A stretch of 64,000 nt of DNA from Rahnella victoriana (lineage in GTDB: Bacteria > Pseudomonadota > Gammaproteobacteria > Enterobacterales > Enterobacteriaceae): positions 114,076 through 178,075 of the forward strand of contig NZ_SJOJ01000012.1 in the NCBI RefSeq assembly GCF_004330295.1. Direction: 5' to 3'. The notes under the pieces are model-generated. The model was not told the origin of the DNA and did no database searches. It was given only the letters and a program-made list of their open reading frames with translations. Position 1 is the first letter of the stretch; each line of letters starts with the position of its first letter. Of this stretch, positions 1 to 8,638 are shown piece by piece. The position numbers and the translations under genes are program-made.

Positions 1-78
1 GAAAGGACAAAGAGGAGAGAAGGCGATCTTTAACGTCAATGAATAACAGGGAAAAGAATAGTGTTAACAAATAGCTTA

Positions 79-103
79 TCTGCCCTGTAATAAACAGAGC
101 AGA
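79..103 (-). terminator. Probable terminator of the hns-like gene
   Basis: A 10-bp stem with one mismatch (79-88 against 94-103) and a 5-base loop lies just downstream of the H-NS-like gene. On the minus strand it is followed by an AT-rich stretch, not by a clean U-run, so the call is moderate. Confidence 0.45.
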
Positions 104-130
104 CAAGATCCAAACACATCAGCGGTTCGG

Positions 131-538
131 TTAACGCGCGATCAGGAAGCTTTCCAGTGTCGCGCCGCCATCCAGAGCGGCTTTAATAGCAGAAGGAGTA
201 CGACCCTGGCCGGTCCAGGTTTTCTTCTCACCATCGGTGTCGGTGTAGGCATAAATCGCCGGACGCGGTTTACGTTTTGCTTTGGTGCTTTCTTTCACTG
301 GCTGGTGGCCCAGCAGGTCATCAATGGCGATGCCATCGTTAGCCAGCATTTCACGGTATTTCAGTAATTTTTCGTCACGTTCCTGCTGCTGTGCGCTGAG
401 TGCTTTTGCATTATCGCGCGATTCTTCAACAACTGCGGTCAGCTTCTCAAGAATTTCTTCGAGAGTGCTCAGTGGCATTTCACGAGCCTGAGCCCGAAGT
501 GTACGGATATTATTCAAAACGTTTAACGCGTTGTCCAT
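131..538 (-). CDS. hns: H-NS family nucleoid-associated protein
   Basis: 135 residues, the usual H-NS/StpA length. The N-terminal half (about 1-65) is a charged helical oligomerisation region beginning with the family segment NNIRTLRAQARE. A basic linker rich in KAKRKPRP follows. The C-terminal DNA-binding domain holds the family core TWTGQGRTP (about residues 108-116), whose QGR loop inserts into the AT-rich minor groove. The protein silences AT-rich, horizontally acquired DNA. It differs from E. coli H-NS at many linker positions and could be a paralogue (StpA/Sfh-like). If the window is plasmid DNA, it would fit the stealth H-NS homologues known on large plasmids. The gene stands alone behind a long AT-rich upstream region, as is typical of autoregulated hns genes. 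Family certain, orthology less so. Confidence 0.92.
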   Translation of the reverse strand: MDNALNVLNNIRTLRAQAREMPLSTLEEILEKLTAVVEESRDNAKALSAQQQERDEKLLKYREMLANDGIAIDDLLGHQPVKESTKAKRKPRPAIYAYTDTDGEKKTWTGQGRTPSAIKAALDGGATLESFLIAR

Positions 539-539
539 G

Positions 540-980
540 ATGTGCTCACTTTAGAGGGGTATCATTAAATTAGTGACCCTGATTCTACACAAACAAATAA
601 TGATATCAATTGCGCAAGGATAATATTACACGCTATTACACAATTCCTGTGGCAGCGTTTTACTTGTTGCCGGGCGGCATTCGTGTTTTTTTATAAGGAC
701 TTGTTGTGTCTGAATAAATTAAATTTTAACGAACAAACGACTTCGCAGACTTCAAAATAAGCAAAAAAATATTATTAACGCAAATTTGCGCGCCTTTATA
801 ATAGTCTCGCTGCGTGAATAAATCATGTTGCTATTATGTACAAAACGTACACATTCTTTATCTTCCGGTGCGGTTTTTTGATGTTCAATTACACATCCCG
901 ATAAAAATAATCCTAAAATGCCGCGCAAAAGGCATTAACGGCACAAAATTTTAGAAGCGATTTAACCGTCATGGTTTTAA
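540..980. other. AT-rich intergenic region upstream of hns
   Basis: About 440 bases without a credible gene. The stretch is AT-rich, especially 690-830 and 900-960, as expected for a promoter region bound by H-NS itself. No convincing sigma-70 pair or hairpin could be fixed by eye. Confidence 0.5.
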
Positions 981-1000
981 ACTGTGATTCGAATCACAGT
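981..1000. promoter_or_regulatory. Perfect palindrome with consensus CRP half-sites
   Basis: ACTGTGATTCGAATCACAGT is a perfect 20-base palindrome. It contains TGTGA-N6-TCACA, the consensus spacing and half-sites for the cAMP receptor protein. It lies about 440 bases upstream of the hns-like gene and 17 bases upstream of a 30-codon ORF on the plus strand. The promoter it serves is not evident. Confidence 0.65.
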
Positions 1001-1017
1001 AAATATCAGGGTAAACC

Positions 1018-1110
1018 ATGTTCAAAACCATTTTCGTCGTCTGTGCCGCCTGTGTGATGTTAAAGCTTGCGCTGGACTGGCAGATTATTTTGCAGGTTGC
1101 GGAAGGCTGA
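1018..1110 (+). CDS. Possible 30-residue hydrophobic small protein
   Basis: ATG at 1018 is preceded by CAGGG with a 6-base spacer. The reading frame encodes 30 residues: a short basic start (MFKT), a hydrophobic segment (about residues 5-20), and a tail ending AEG. It would be a single-pass membrane peptide. The last 26 bases overlap the 3' end of the convergent ptrR gene. The only support beyond the ORF is the ribosome-binding site and the CRP palindrome immediately upstream. No homologue is recognised, and chance cannot be excluded. Confidence 0.28.
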   Translation: MFKTIFVVCAACVMLKLALDWQIILQVAEG

Positions 1111-1969
1111 CCGTCACTTCTGAAGCCATCCTGGTAAACTCCGACAAGTTTCGTGTTAACACTCCCCGCCGCCACATCAGCCAGGTGGTGAGATAACGGT
1201 AGTTATCCGCAAGCGGCCAGAGACTTACCGTGCCGCTTCCCGGCATACTTTCCAGCATACTGCGCGGCATCAGCGCCAGCCCGCCTCCGGCAATCACGCA
1301 CGCCAGCATGCCGTGGTAGGATTCCATTTCGTAGATTTTTCCGGGCGCGGCCCCGTCATCCGCAAACCAGCTTTCGAAATGCCGCCGGTATGAACAATTT
1401 GAGCGGAACGCATACACAATTTCGCCATTGACGTCCTGCCCGCGTGTCACCGGCGCGTGATGCCGCGGTGCAACGATAACCATCTCTTCCTGAAATACCG
1501 GCATGCCATCCAGCACCGGATGCAGCACCGGCCCGTCAACAAAGGTCGCTTCCAGTTCGCCTTCCAGCAATTTATCCAGCAGTTCGCCGGACGGGCCGGT
1601 GCTCAGCGCCAGTTCAACTTTGCTGAACTGCTGATGATAACGCGCCAGCAGCGCCGGAATGCGCACCGCCGCCGCGCTTTCCAGCGCACCCAGAGCGAAT
1701 ACGCCCTGCGGTTCCGTTCCCGCCACCGAGACTCTTGCCTCTTCGACCAGATCCAGAATGCGGTTGTTGTAGTTGAGAAAGTTACGTCCGGCCGGAGAAA
1801 GGCGCAGCCGCTGGTTTTCGCGGATAAACAGTTCCACGCCCAGCTCTGCTTCCAGCTGCTTAATCCTTGTGGTCAGGTTTGACGGCACACGATGAACACG
1901 TTGCGCGGCGGCGCTGATACTGCCGGTTTCGGCAACGGCACGGAACATCTCCAGTTGTGACAGATTCAT
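1085..1969 (-). CDS. ptrR: LysR-type regulator PtrR (YneJ)
   Basis: 294 residues from the ATG at 1969, which has GAGAAAG upstream. The only longer frame would need TTG at 1981. The N-terminal winged helix-turn-helix (about residues 1-60) carries the LysR pattern [17 protein letters not shown] followed by [18 protein letters not shown]. The remainder is a two-lobed periplasmic-binding-like effector domain. In E. coli the LysR protein next to sad is PtrR/YneJ (about 293 residues), which controls sad and the linked glutaminase gene. The divergent arrangement here with sad supports the same role. The glutaminase gene itself is absent from this neighbourhood. The 100-base divergent intergenic region should hold its operator. 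Confidence 0.82.
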   Translation of the reverse strand: MNLSQLEMFRAVAETGSISAAAQRVHRVPSNLTTRIKQLEAELGVELFIRENQRLRLSPAGRNFLNYNNRILDLVEEARVSVAGTEPQGVFALGALESAAAVRIPALLARYHQQFSKVELALSTGPSGELLDKLLEGELEATFVDGPVLHPVLDGMPVFQEEMVIVAPRHHAPVTRGQDVNGEIVYAFRSNCSYRRHFESWFADDGAAPGKIYEMESYHGMLACVIAGGGLALMPRSMLESMPGSGTVSLWPLADNYRYLTTWLMWRRGVLTRNLSEFTRMASEVTVSLPQPAK

Positions 1970-2069
1970 AGTCTTTCTCAAAAAGTGAACGGTTTACTTA
2001 TTTTTATTCATTTTTATTCATCCCTGCAAGCCTCTATTCTTCACAGACCGGATTAATGAGGAATAAAAA

Positions 2070-3461
2070 ATGACCACTGCCAGCACACAAACACACGCCA
2101 TTTCACTGAACCCGTTCAACGGCGAACGCCTGGGTGAATACCCTTACGATACGCCGCTGGCACTTGAAGCGGCCGTTGCGCAGGGCAGCAACGCATTTAA
2201 ACACTGGCGCAAAACCGATGTCGCGCAACGTGCCGCACTTCTGGTGCATCTCGCCGCTGAACTGCGTGAAGCCAGCGAAGATATTGCCCGCATGATCAGC
2301 CGTGAAATGGGTAAACCCGTGAAACAGGCGCGTGCGGAAGTCGAAAAATCAGCCAACCTGTGCGAATGGTATGCCCAGAATGGCCCGGCCATGCTGGCAC
2401 CGGAACCGACACAGGTCGATAACGGTGAAGCGCACATTCATTATCGCCCTTCCGGCATGATCCTGGCGGTGATGCCGTGGAACTTCCCGGTCTGGCAAAT
2501 TTTGCGCGGTGCGGTGCCTGCGTTGCTGGCGGGAAATACATTCCTTCTCAAGCCCGCCCCGAACGTCATGGGCACCACTTATCTGGTGAAACAGGCGGCA
2601 CTGAAAGCCGGTTTCCCGGCGGGTGCGTTTGGTGTGATTAACGTTGGGAATGCGGCCGTAGCAGATCTGATTGCTGATCCGCGCGTGGTCGCCGTGACGG
2701 TCACCGGCAGCGTGCGCGCCGGTGCTGCGATTGCTGAACTGGCCGGTAAAGCCGTGAAGAAATGCGTGCTGGAACTGGGCGGTTCTGATCCGTTTATCGT
2801 GCTCAATGATGCCGATATAGATGCCGCCGTGAAAGCCGCCGTTGCCGGTCGCTACCAGAACACCGGGCAGGTTTGCGCTGCGGCAAAGCGTCTGATCATT
2901 GAAGAAGGCGTGCTGGAAACCTTTACTGAGAAATTTGTTGCCGCCACTCAGGCGCTGGTGACGGGCGATCCGCTGGATGACGCGACCTATATCGGCCCGA
3001 TGGCACGTTTCGATCTGCGTGATGAGCTGGATAAGCAGATTCAGGACAGCCTGCGTGAAGGCGCAACCCTGTTACTGGGCGGCGAAAAAATGGCCGGTAA
3101 TGGTAACTTCTACGCACCGACCATCCTGAGCAACGTCACGCCGGAAATGACCGCGTTCCGTCAGGAGCTGTTCGGGCCGGTGGCGGCGATCAGTGTCGCG
3201 CGTAACGCTGAACATGCCGTTGAACTGGCGAATGACAGCGATTTTGGTCTGACTGCGACCATTTTCACTGCTGACCTTGATCTGGCAGAACAGATGACCG
3301 GCGAGCTGGAAACCGGCGGTGTCTTTATCAACGGTTACAGTGCGTCCGATCCGCGCGTGGCATTTGGGGGTGTGAAGAAAAGTGGCTATGGCCGCGAATT
3401 GTCGCACTTCGGTTTACGCGAATTCTGTAACGTGCAGACCGTGTGGAGCAACCGTCAGTAG
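2070..3461 (+). CDS. sad: NAD-dependent succinate-semialdehyde dehydrogenase Sad
   Basis: 463 residues, matching E. coli Sad/YneI (462). The protein is a cytosolic aldehyde dehydrogenase that oxidises succinate semialdehyde to succinate, the last step of GABA and putrescine breakdown. The expected ALDH catalytic residues are visible: Asn138 in MPWNFP, Glu235 in LELGGSDPF and nucleophile Cys269 in NTGQVCAAAKR. The C-terminal segment FGGVKKSGYGRELSHFG is characteristic of the Sad/GabD group. The start has AGGA eight bases upstream. It is divergent from ptrR and followed by a strong hairpin. A GabT-like aminotransferase gene that could feed it lies 28 kb away in this window. Confidence 0.9.
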   Translation: MTTASTQTHAISLNPFNGERLGEYPYDTPLALEAAVAQGSNAFKHWRKTDVAQRAALLVHLAAELREASEDIARMISREMGKPVKQARAEVEKSANLCEWYAQNGPAMLAPEPTQVDNGEAHIHYRPSGMILAVMPWNFPVWQILRGAVPALLAGNTFLLKPAPNVMGTTYLVKQAALKAGFPAGAFGVINVGNAAVADLIADPRVVAVTVTGSVRAGAAIAELAGKAVKKCVLELGGSDPFIVLNDADIDAAVKAAVAGRYQNTGQVCAAAKRLIIEEGVLETFTEKFVAATQALVTGDPLDDATYIGPMARFDLRDELDKQIQDSLREGATLLLGGEKMAGNGNFYAPTILSNVTPEMTAFRQELFGPVAAISVARNAEHAVELANDSDFGLTATIFTADLDLAEQMTGELETGGVFINGYSASDPRVAFGGVKKSGYGRELSHFGLREFCNVQTVWSNRQ

Positions 3462-3475
3462 TCAGGAACCACAAT

Positions 3476-3509
3476 GACAATCACAGGATTCCATAATCCT
3501 GTGATTGTC
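3476..3509 (+). terminator. Terminator of sad (15-bp perfect stem)
   Basis: GACAATCACAGGATT pairs perfectly with AATCCTGTGATTGTC across a CCAT loop. TTCTTAT follows. It lies 15 bases after the sad stop codon. Its arms contain the same CACAGGATT core that is repeated at 35.0-36.3 kb. Confidence 0.7.
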
Positions 3510-3597
3510 TTCTTATCCCGCTCATTCCCTCATTTCCCCCTGCTGTAGCCTTGTCTTTTCATAAAAAAGATAAAAACTTTTCACTTGCCCTGTTCAG

Positions 3598-3630
3598 AAT
3601 TGTGCTTTGCGCAAATCAAAAGGCACAATT
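3598..3630. promoter_or_regulatory. Inverted repeat upstream of the sulfatase operon
   Basis: AATTGTGC (3598-3605) and GCACAATT (3623-3630) form perfect 8-base inverted arms separated by 17 bases, about 170 bases upstream of the sulfatase start. The rest of 3510-3801 is AT-rich and gene-free. An operator for an unidentified regulator is the simplest reading. Confidence 0.35.
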
Positions 3631-3801
3631 TAATGATTGATAATTCATCAGGTTATCATCTTTACAAAATCACACCGTGACAGACGCTTATTCCCTGCAT
3701 TCCTTTTATTGCCTGTTCTTTCCGAAGGTAATGAGACATTTCAAAGCTTTACTATACTGAATTTGACTTAATCCCAGCCCTCAATGAACGGAGTGACCAA
3801 T

Positions 3802-5391
3802 ATGGTTAACAAAGTATCTTTCAGGCGGACGATGGTTGCCAGCATGCTCGCCCTGATGTCTGGCACCGCAGCAGCGGCAGATCCCACGCCCGCTGCGGGT
3901 TCACCTGAAAATGCCCCCAAGCAGGACACGTCAAAACCTAACATCGTGGTTATTTTTGGCGATGATATCGGTTACTGGAATTTAAGTACTTATAACCAGG
4001 GAATGATGGGATATAAAACGCCCAACATTGACAGTATTGCCAGTGAAGGTGCGAAATTTACTTCCTATTATGCTGAGCAGAGTTCCACCGCGGGGCGATC
4101 TTCCTTTATTACCGGACAAATGCCGTTCCGTACCGGGATGAGTAAAGTCGGTATGCCGGGTGCACCGCAAGGCCTGCAAAAAGAAGACCCGACCATCGCC
4201 AATATTCTCAAACAACTGGGTTACGCCACCGGTCAGTTTGGTAAAAACCATCTCGGTGACCGCGATGAGTTTCTGCCCACTGCGCACGGGTTTGATGAGT
4301 TCCTCGGTAACCTTTACCACCTGAATGCCGAAGAAGAACCTGAAAATCCGGATTACCCGAAAGATCCGGAATTCCGTAAACAGTTCGGCCCGCGTGGCGT
4401 CATTAAAAGCTCGGCGGATGGCAAAATCGAAGATACCGGCCCGCTTACCGTCAAACGTATGGGGACGGTGGATGAAGAAACCCTTGCCGCCAACAACGAC
4501 TTTATGGAACGCCAGACCCATGCCGGTAAGCCGTTCTTCACCTGGTTTAACACCACCCGCATGCACAACAAAACACACCTGAAAGACGGCAGTATTGGTG
4601 TGACGGGGCTGGGCACTTACGCAGACGGCATGGTCGAGCATGACAAGATGGTCGGCGAGGTGTTGCAGAAGATTAAAGATCTCGGCATCGAAGATAACAC
4701 TATCGTGCTGTACACCACCGATAACGGTCCGATGACGGCCACCTGGCCGGATGCGGGGATTACGCCGTTCCGTGGGGAGAAAAACACCGGCTGGGAAGGC
4801 GGTTTCCGCGTTCCGGCGATGATCCGATGGCCGGGCCACATCAAACCAGGCACGCTGATCAATGATATTTTCGGCAGTAACGACTGGTTCCCGACGCTGG
4901 TGGCAGCAGCCGGTGTGCCGGATATCAAAGAGCAACTCCTTAAAGGCTATAAAACGCCTTCCATCACCTACAAAGTTCATCTCGACGGCTATAACCAGCT
5001 CGATTTCCTGCAGGGCAAAGGCGAAGATCCGCGTAAGGAATTCTTCTACTGGAGCGATGACGGCGATCTGCTGGCTATCCGTTATGGCCGCTGGAAAGCC
5101 CACTTTATGATCCAGGAACACACCGGGCTGGATGTGTGGCGCTATCCGTTCACCATACTGCGCGCACCGATGATTTTCGATCTGGAAGTCGATCCGCTGG
5201 AGAAAGGCTCTGACGGTATGGGCTACAACACCTGGTACTACGACCGCCTGTTCCTGCTGGGTGGCGCGCAGAAATATGTGAAAGAGATGCTGGATACCTT
5301 CAAAGAGTTCCCGCCACGTCAGAAACCCGGTTCGTTCACGGTTTCCGATGCGTCGGCGATGCTTGAAGAAGGTGCAAACGCGAACAACTAA
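3802..5391 (+). CDS. Periplasmic sulfatase (serine-type formylglycine precursor)
   Basis: 529 residues from the ATG at 3802, chosen because CGGAG lies eight bases upstream. An ATG at 3784 has no such site. A Sec signal peptide is clear: basic KVSFRR, a hydrophobic core, and cleavage near TAAAA-ADP (about residue 26). The alkaline-phosphatase-fold sulfatase domain follows, with metal ligands in FGDDIG (Asp54-Asp55). The active-site motif is Ser95-Thr-Ala-Gly-Arg99. Ser95 is the position converted to formylglycine, and a Ser there calls for an anaerobic radical-SAM maturase, which is encoded next. Further family motifs are TTDNGPMTATW and FRGEKNTGWEGGFRVP. It should hydrolyse sulfate esters. 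The substrate is unknown. First gene of a long operon. Confidence 0.88.
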   Translation: MVNKVSFRRTMVASMLALMSGTAAAADPTPAAGSPENAPKQDTSKPNIVVIFGDDIGYWNLSTYNQGMMGYKTPNIDSIASEGAKFTSYYAEQSSTAGRSSFITGQMPFRTGMSKVGMPGAPQGLQKEDPTIANILKQLGYATGQFGKNHLGDRDEFLPTAHGFDEFLGNLYHLNAEEEPENPDYPKDPEFRKQFGPRGVIKSSADGKIEDTGPLTVKRMGTVDEETLAANNDFMERQTHAGKPFFTWFNTTRMHNKTHLKDGSIGVTGLGTYADGMVEHDKMVGEVLQKIKDLGIEDNTIVLYTTDNGPMTATWPDAGITPFRGEKNTGWEGGFRVPAMIRWPGHIKPGTLINDIFGSNDWFPTLVAAAGVPDIKEQLLKGYKTPSITYKVHLDGYNQLDFLQGKGEDPRKEFFYWSDDGDLLAIRYGRWKAHFMIQEHTGLDVWRYPFTILRAPMIFDLEVDPLEKGSDGMGYNTWYYDRLFLLGGAQKYVKEMLDTFKEFPPRQKPGSFTVSDASAMLEEGANANN

Positions 5392-5442
5392 CTTGTCACC
5401 CACCGGGCAGACCCCTGCCCGGTACTTCCCTCAGGAGGCGCG

Positions 5443-6738
5443 ATGAAGTACAGCACCACATTGCCTGTTAAAGCATTACCGTCAGCAGAAAAGTATGACG
5501 GTACAGGCCCGGAATATACGCGACGCTTCCACGTAATGGCCAAGCCCAGCGGCTCAACCTGTAATCTCGATTGCTCCTACTGTTTTTACCTGAGTAAAGA
5601 AGATCTGCTGCATCAGGACCGGCACACCGGCATGAGTGATGAGGTGCTGGAGAATTTTATCCGCCAGTACATTGACGGTCAGGACGGCGAACAGGTGGTG
5701 TTCTCCTGGCAGGGCGGCGAGCCGACGTTAATGGGACTGCCGTTTTTTGAGAAGGTAGTGAAATTCCAGAAACAGTATCAGAAGCCCGGTCAGCGCATCG
5801 AAAACGATTTACAGACCAACGGCGTGCTGATTAACGACAAGTGGGCCGAGTTTCTGAAAGAACACCATTTTCTGGTGGGCATCTCCATCGATGGCCCGCG
5901 GGAACTTCATGACCGCTACCGCGTCACGCGCAGCGGCAAACCGACTTTCGACAAAGTCATGCAAGGCGTCGCGGCGCTGAAAAAATACAAGGTGCCTTTT
6001 AATGCACTGGTGACGGTCAACCGGACCAATGCCCGCTTTCCGCTGGAAGTGTATCGCTTTATGACGCGGGAACTGGGGGCAACCTATGTGCAGTTTAACC
6101 CGTGCGTCGAACCCGTTGATTTCAAAGTTACCGCGCCCCAGTTCTGGCGTGATGACACCATCCCGGTGACCGGCTCCCGCCGCGCCAGGCCAGGCGATCT
6201 GGATTCTGTCGTCACCGACTGGTCGGTCGATCCCAACGACTGGGGCACGTTCCTGATCGCGGTGTTTGAAGAATGGGTGAACAACGATTTAGGCCGCGTT
6301 CAGGTCAATCTGTTCGAAACCGCCGTCGCCCAGACCATGGGGATGCCCGCGCAGATTTGTACCGCCTCTGAATTTTGCGGCAAAGGGCTGGCGGTAGAGA
6401 AAAACGGCGATATTTATTCCTGCGACCACTACGTCTACCCGGAATACCAGCTGGGAAATATTGCCGATACGCAACTGGCGCACATGGCGTTTTCCGAACG
6501 TCAGAAAGCCTTCGGCATGGGGAAAAAAGACACCCTGCCCGCCTACTGCAAATCCTGCCCGTACCTGAAACTCTGCTGGGGAGAATGCCCGAAAAACCGC
6601 ATCGTCCGCGCCCCGGACGGCGAAACGGGCCTTAACTATCTCTGTCCCGGCATCAAAGCTTTCTTTAACTACGCCGAGCCGATACTGGTGGGGATCGCCA
6701 CGCTGGTGAAACGTGACTTTTCAGGATTAAAGCGATGA
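5443..6738 (+). CDS. Anaerobic sulfatase-maturating enzyme (radical SAM, AtsB-type)
   Basis: 431 residues. The radical-SAM cluster motif C40-x3-C44-x2-C47 (CNLDCSYC) is near the N-terminus, followed by the SAM-binding WQGGEPT segment. The C-terminal SPASM-type region holds two auxiliary cluster cysteine groups: CTASEFCGKG...YSCDHY, then YCKSCPYLKLCWGECPKNR. These enzymes oxidise the active-site Ser or Cys of a sulfatase to formylglycine in the cytosol before export. Position, 51 bases after the serine-type sulfatase gene with AGGAGG upstream of the start, makes that sulfatase the obvious substrate. The stop codon overlaps the start of the moxR gene (ATGA), so the maturase is translationally coupled to the ATPase. 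Confidence 0.92.
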   Translation: MKYSTTLPVKALPSAEKYDGTGPEYTRRFHVMAKPSGSTCNLDCSYCFYLSKEDLLHQDRHTGMSDEVLENFIRQYIDGQDGEQVVFSWQGGEPTLMGLPFFEKVVKFQKQYQKPGQRIENDLQTNGVLINDKWAEFLKEHHFLVGISIDGPRELHDRYRVTRSGKPTFDKVMQGVAALKKYKVPFNALVTVNRTNARFPLEVYRFMTRELGATYVQFNPCVEPVDFKVTAPQFWRDDTIPVTGSRRARPGDLDSVVTDWSVDPNDWGTFLIAVFEEWVNNDLGRVQVNLFETAVAQTMGMPAQICTASEFCGKGLAVEKNGDIYSCDHYVYPEYQLGNIADTQLAHMAFSERQKAFGMGKKDTLPAYCKSCPYLKLCWGECPKNRIVRAPDGETGLNYLCPGIKAFFNYAEPILVGIATLVKRDFSGLKR

Positions 6739-7733
6739 CAAACAGAGAAAAGCTGTTGCAGCTTGAACAGCGGATGAATGAACAGGTGATCGGCCAGCAA
6801 TCGCTGGTGCGCATGTTACTGATCGCCCTGCTGTGTGATGGTCATGTGTTGCTGGAAGGGCTGCCCGGACTGGCAAAAACCCGCGCCGTGCGCGAACTTG
6901 CCCGCCATGTGGAAGGCGAATTCAGCCGCATTCAGTTCACGCCGGATCTCCTGCCCTCTGACATTACCGGCAGCGAAATCTACCAGCAGCACGCCACCCG
7001 CGAAGAGGAACAGTTTCGCTTCCGCCCCGGTCCGGTGTTCGGCAACATTATTCTCGCCGATGAAATCAACCGTGCTTCGGCGCGAGTGCAGTCCGCCTTG
7101 CTGGAAGCCATGGAAGAACGCCATGTGACCGTGGCCGGAAAAACCTGGCCGTTGCCCGGTGTGTTTATGGTGCTGGCGACGCAAAACCCGGTGGATCAGG
7201 AAGGCACCTGGCCGCTGCCGGAAGCACAGCTTGACCGTTTTCTGATGAAAGTGCTGGTGGATTATCCGTCGCGGGAAAACGAACAAAAAGTGATGCAACT
7301 GGTGCGCGCCGAACAGCAGCAAAAATACCAGCAGACAGAGGTAGGATCCCCTGCGGAACAGGCGGAAACCCTAATGCTGACGCAACAGGATATCGCCACC
7401 TGCTGGCAGGAAATCTCTGCCATTTATGTCGCGCCGGTGGTGGAAAACTACATTGTGAATCTGGTCGAAATGACCCGCCATCCGCAGGGCGCCAGCGATA
7501 CGCTGGCCAGCTACATTACCTTTGGCGCCAGTCCGCGCGGCACGCTGGCGTTCGATCGCTGCGGGCGTGCGCTGGCATGGCTGGAAGGCCGCGACGCGGT
7601 GTTGCCGGAAGATATCCGCCAGATTGCCCCTGCCGTATTGCGTCACCGCCTGATGCTCAGCTATCAGGCCAATGCCGATAACTGTTCGCCGGATGAGGTC
7701 ATCCGCATGTTGCTCGACGCGGTGGTGGCCTGA
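6735..7733 (+). CDS. MoxR family AAA+ ATPase
   Basis: 332 residues. The atypical MoxR Walker A is GLPGLAKT (42-49), Walker B IILADE (about 105-110), sensor 1 ATQNP, and the lid follows (LPEAQLDRFLMK). MoxR ATPases act as chaperones with vWA-domain partners to activate or insert cofactors into enzymes. The ATG overlaps the maturase stop codon and the TGA overlaps the next start, so it sits in the middle of one operon. Its partners, DUF58 and two vWA proteins, follow directly. Confidence 0.9.
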   Translation: MTNREKLLQLEQRMNEQVIGQQSLVRMLLIALLCDGHVLLEGLPGLAKTRAVRELARHVEGEFSRIQFTPDLLPSDITGSEIYQQHATREEEQFRFRPGPVFGNIILADEINRASARVQSALLEAMEERHVTVAGKTWPLPGVFMVLATQNPVDQEGTWPLPEAQLDRFLMKVLVDYPSRENEQKVMQLVRAEQQQKYQQTEVGSPAEQAETLMLTQQDIATCWQEISAIYVAPVVENYIVNLVEMTRHPQGASDTLASYITFGASPRGTLAFDRCGRALAWLEGRDAVLPEDIRQIAPAVLRHRLMLSYQANADNCSPDEVIRMLLDAVVA

Positions 7734-8638
7734 TGGAAAACCCGCTGGCGATTGACCGTGACACGCTGATGGCACTGGCCGGAGAGGCGAAACTGTTGTC
7801 GAATCCGCCGGGGCAAATCCCGCCCGGTGCGCTGGCCGGTGAACGGGTGTCGCGCCAGCAAGGGCGCGGATTAAATTTTGACAGTCTGCGGCGTTATCAG
7901 GCCGGTGATGATGTCCGGCTGATCGACTGGCAGGCCACCGCACGCCTGCGGACGCCGTGGATACGCCTGTATAACGAAGAGCGCGAGCGCCCGGTTTTTC
8001 TGATTGTCGATCAGCGGCTCGACATGTTCTTTGCCACGCGCGGGCAGACAAAATCGGTGGTGGCGGCAAAAATTGCCGGATTACTGGCCTGGCGCAGCTG
8101 GCACGACGGTGATCGGCTGGGGAGCGCCGTGTTCGGCGATGCCGGGTATGCCCTGCAAAAATGCCGGGCGCCCTCTGCAAATCTCAATCATGTGCTGGAT
8201 GATTTACTCGACTATAACCAGGCGCTGCCGCCGCGTTATCCGGCAGAACCGGCCACGTCGTTGTCACTTTCCGCCGTCTTGCAACATGCCCGCCGGCTGA
8301 TCCCGGCCGGTTCATGGGTGGCGCTGCTCAGTGATTTTCATGATCTGGATGCGGAATGCGAAGCCCTGCTGGCGGCCCTGCGCCGCCGCTGTGAAGTCAG
8401 CGCGTTTGTTATTCTCGACGATCTGCACCTTCGTCTGCCTGCCTCGGGCAATCTGGCGGCCAATTATCGCGGGCATGAAGCCGCGTTCTCCCTGTCAGGC
8501 GTGCTGCGCGATGAGATACAAAACAGCATCACCGCCCGCCTCAGCGCGCAGGAGAAAAAACTGACCCGGCTGGGGATCCGCGTCAATCAGATCGTGGTGA
8601 CACAGGATTTACTCCGGCAACTGCAAAGGGGGCTCTGA
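7733..8638 (+). CDS. DUF58 domain protein (MoxR partner)
   Basis: 301 residues with the DUF58 core: RRYQAGDDVRLIDWQATARLR (about 53-73), then LYNEERERPVFLIVDQRLDM, a vWA-like segment. No signal peptide or convincing membrane helix. DUF58 proteins are encoded next to MoxR in most genomes and are thought to be its co-chaperone or vWA client. It overlaps moxR (TGATG) and ends immediately before the next ATG. Confidence 0.85.
   Translation: MENPLAIDRDTLMALAGEAKLLSNPPGQIPPGALAGERVSRQQGRGLNFDSLRRYQAGDDVRLIDWQATARLRTPWIRLYNEERERPVFLIVDQRLDMFFATRGQTKSVVAAKIAGLLAWRSWHDGDRLGSAVFGDAGYALQKCRAPSANLNHVLDDLLDYNQALPPRYPAEPATSLSLSAVLQHARRLIPAGSWVALLSDFHDLDAECEALLAALRRRCEVSAFVILDDLHLRLPASGNLAANYRGHEAAFSLSGVLRDEIQNSITARLSAQEKKLTRLGIRVNQIVVTQDLLRQLQRGL

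Noticed and set aside
3982..5403. Long open frame (473 codons) antisense to the sulfatase gene
   Set aside because: It mirrors the sulfatase reading frame, has no ribosome-binding site or recognisable protein features, and results from codon bias in a GC-rich gene.
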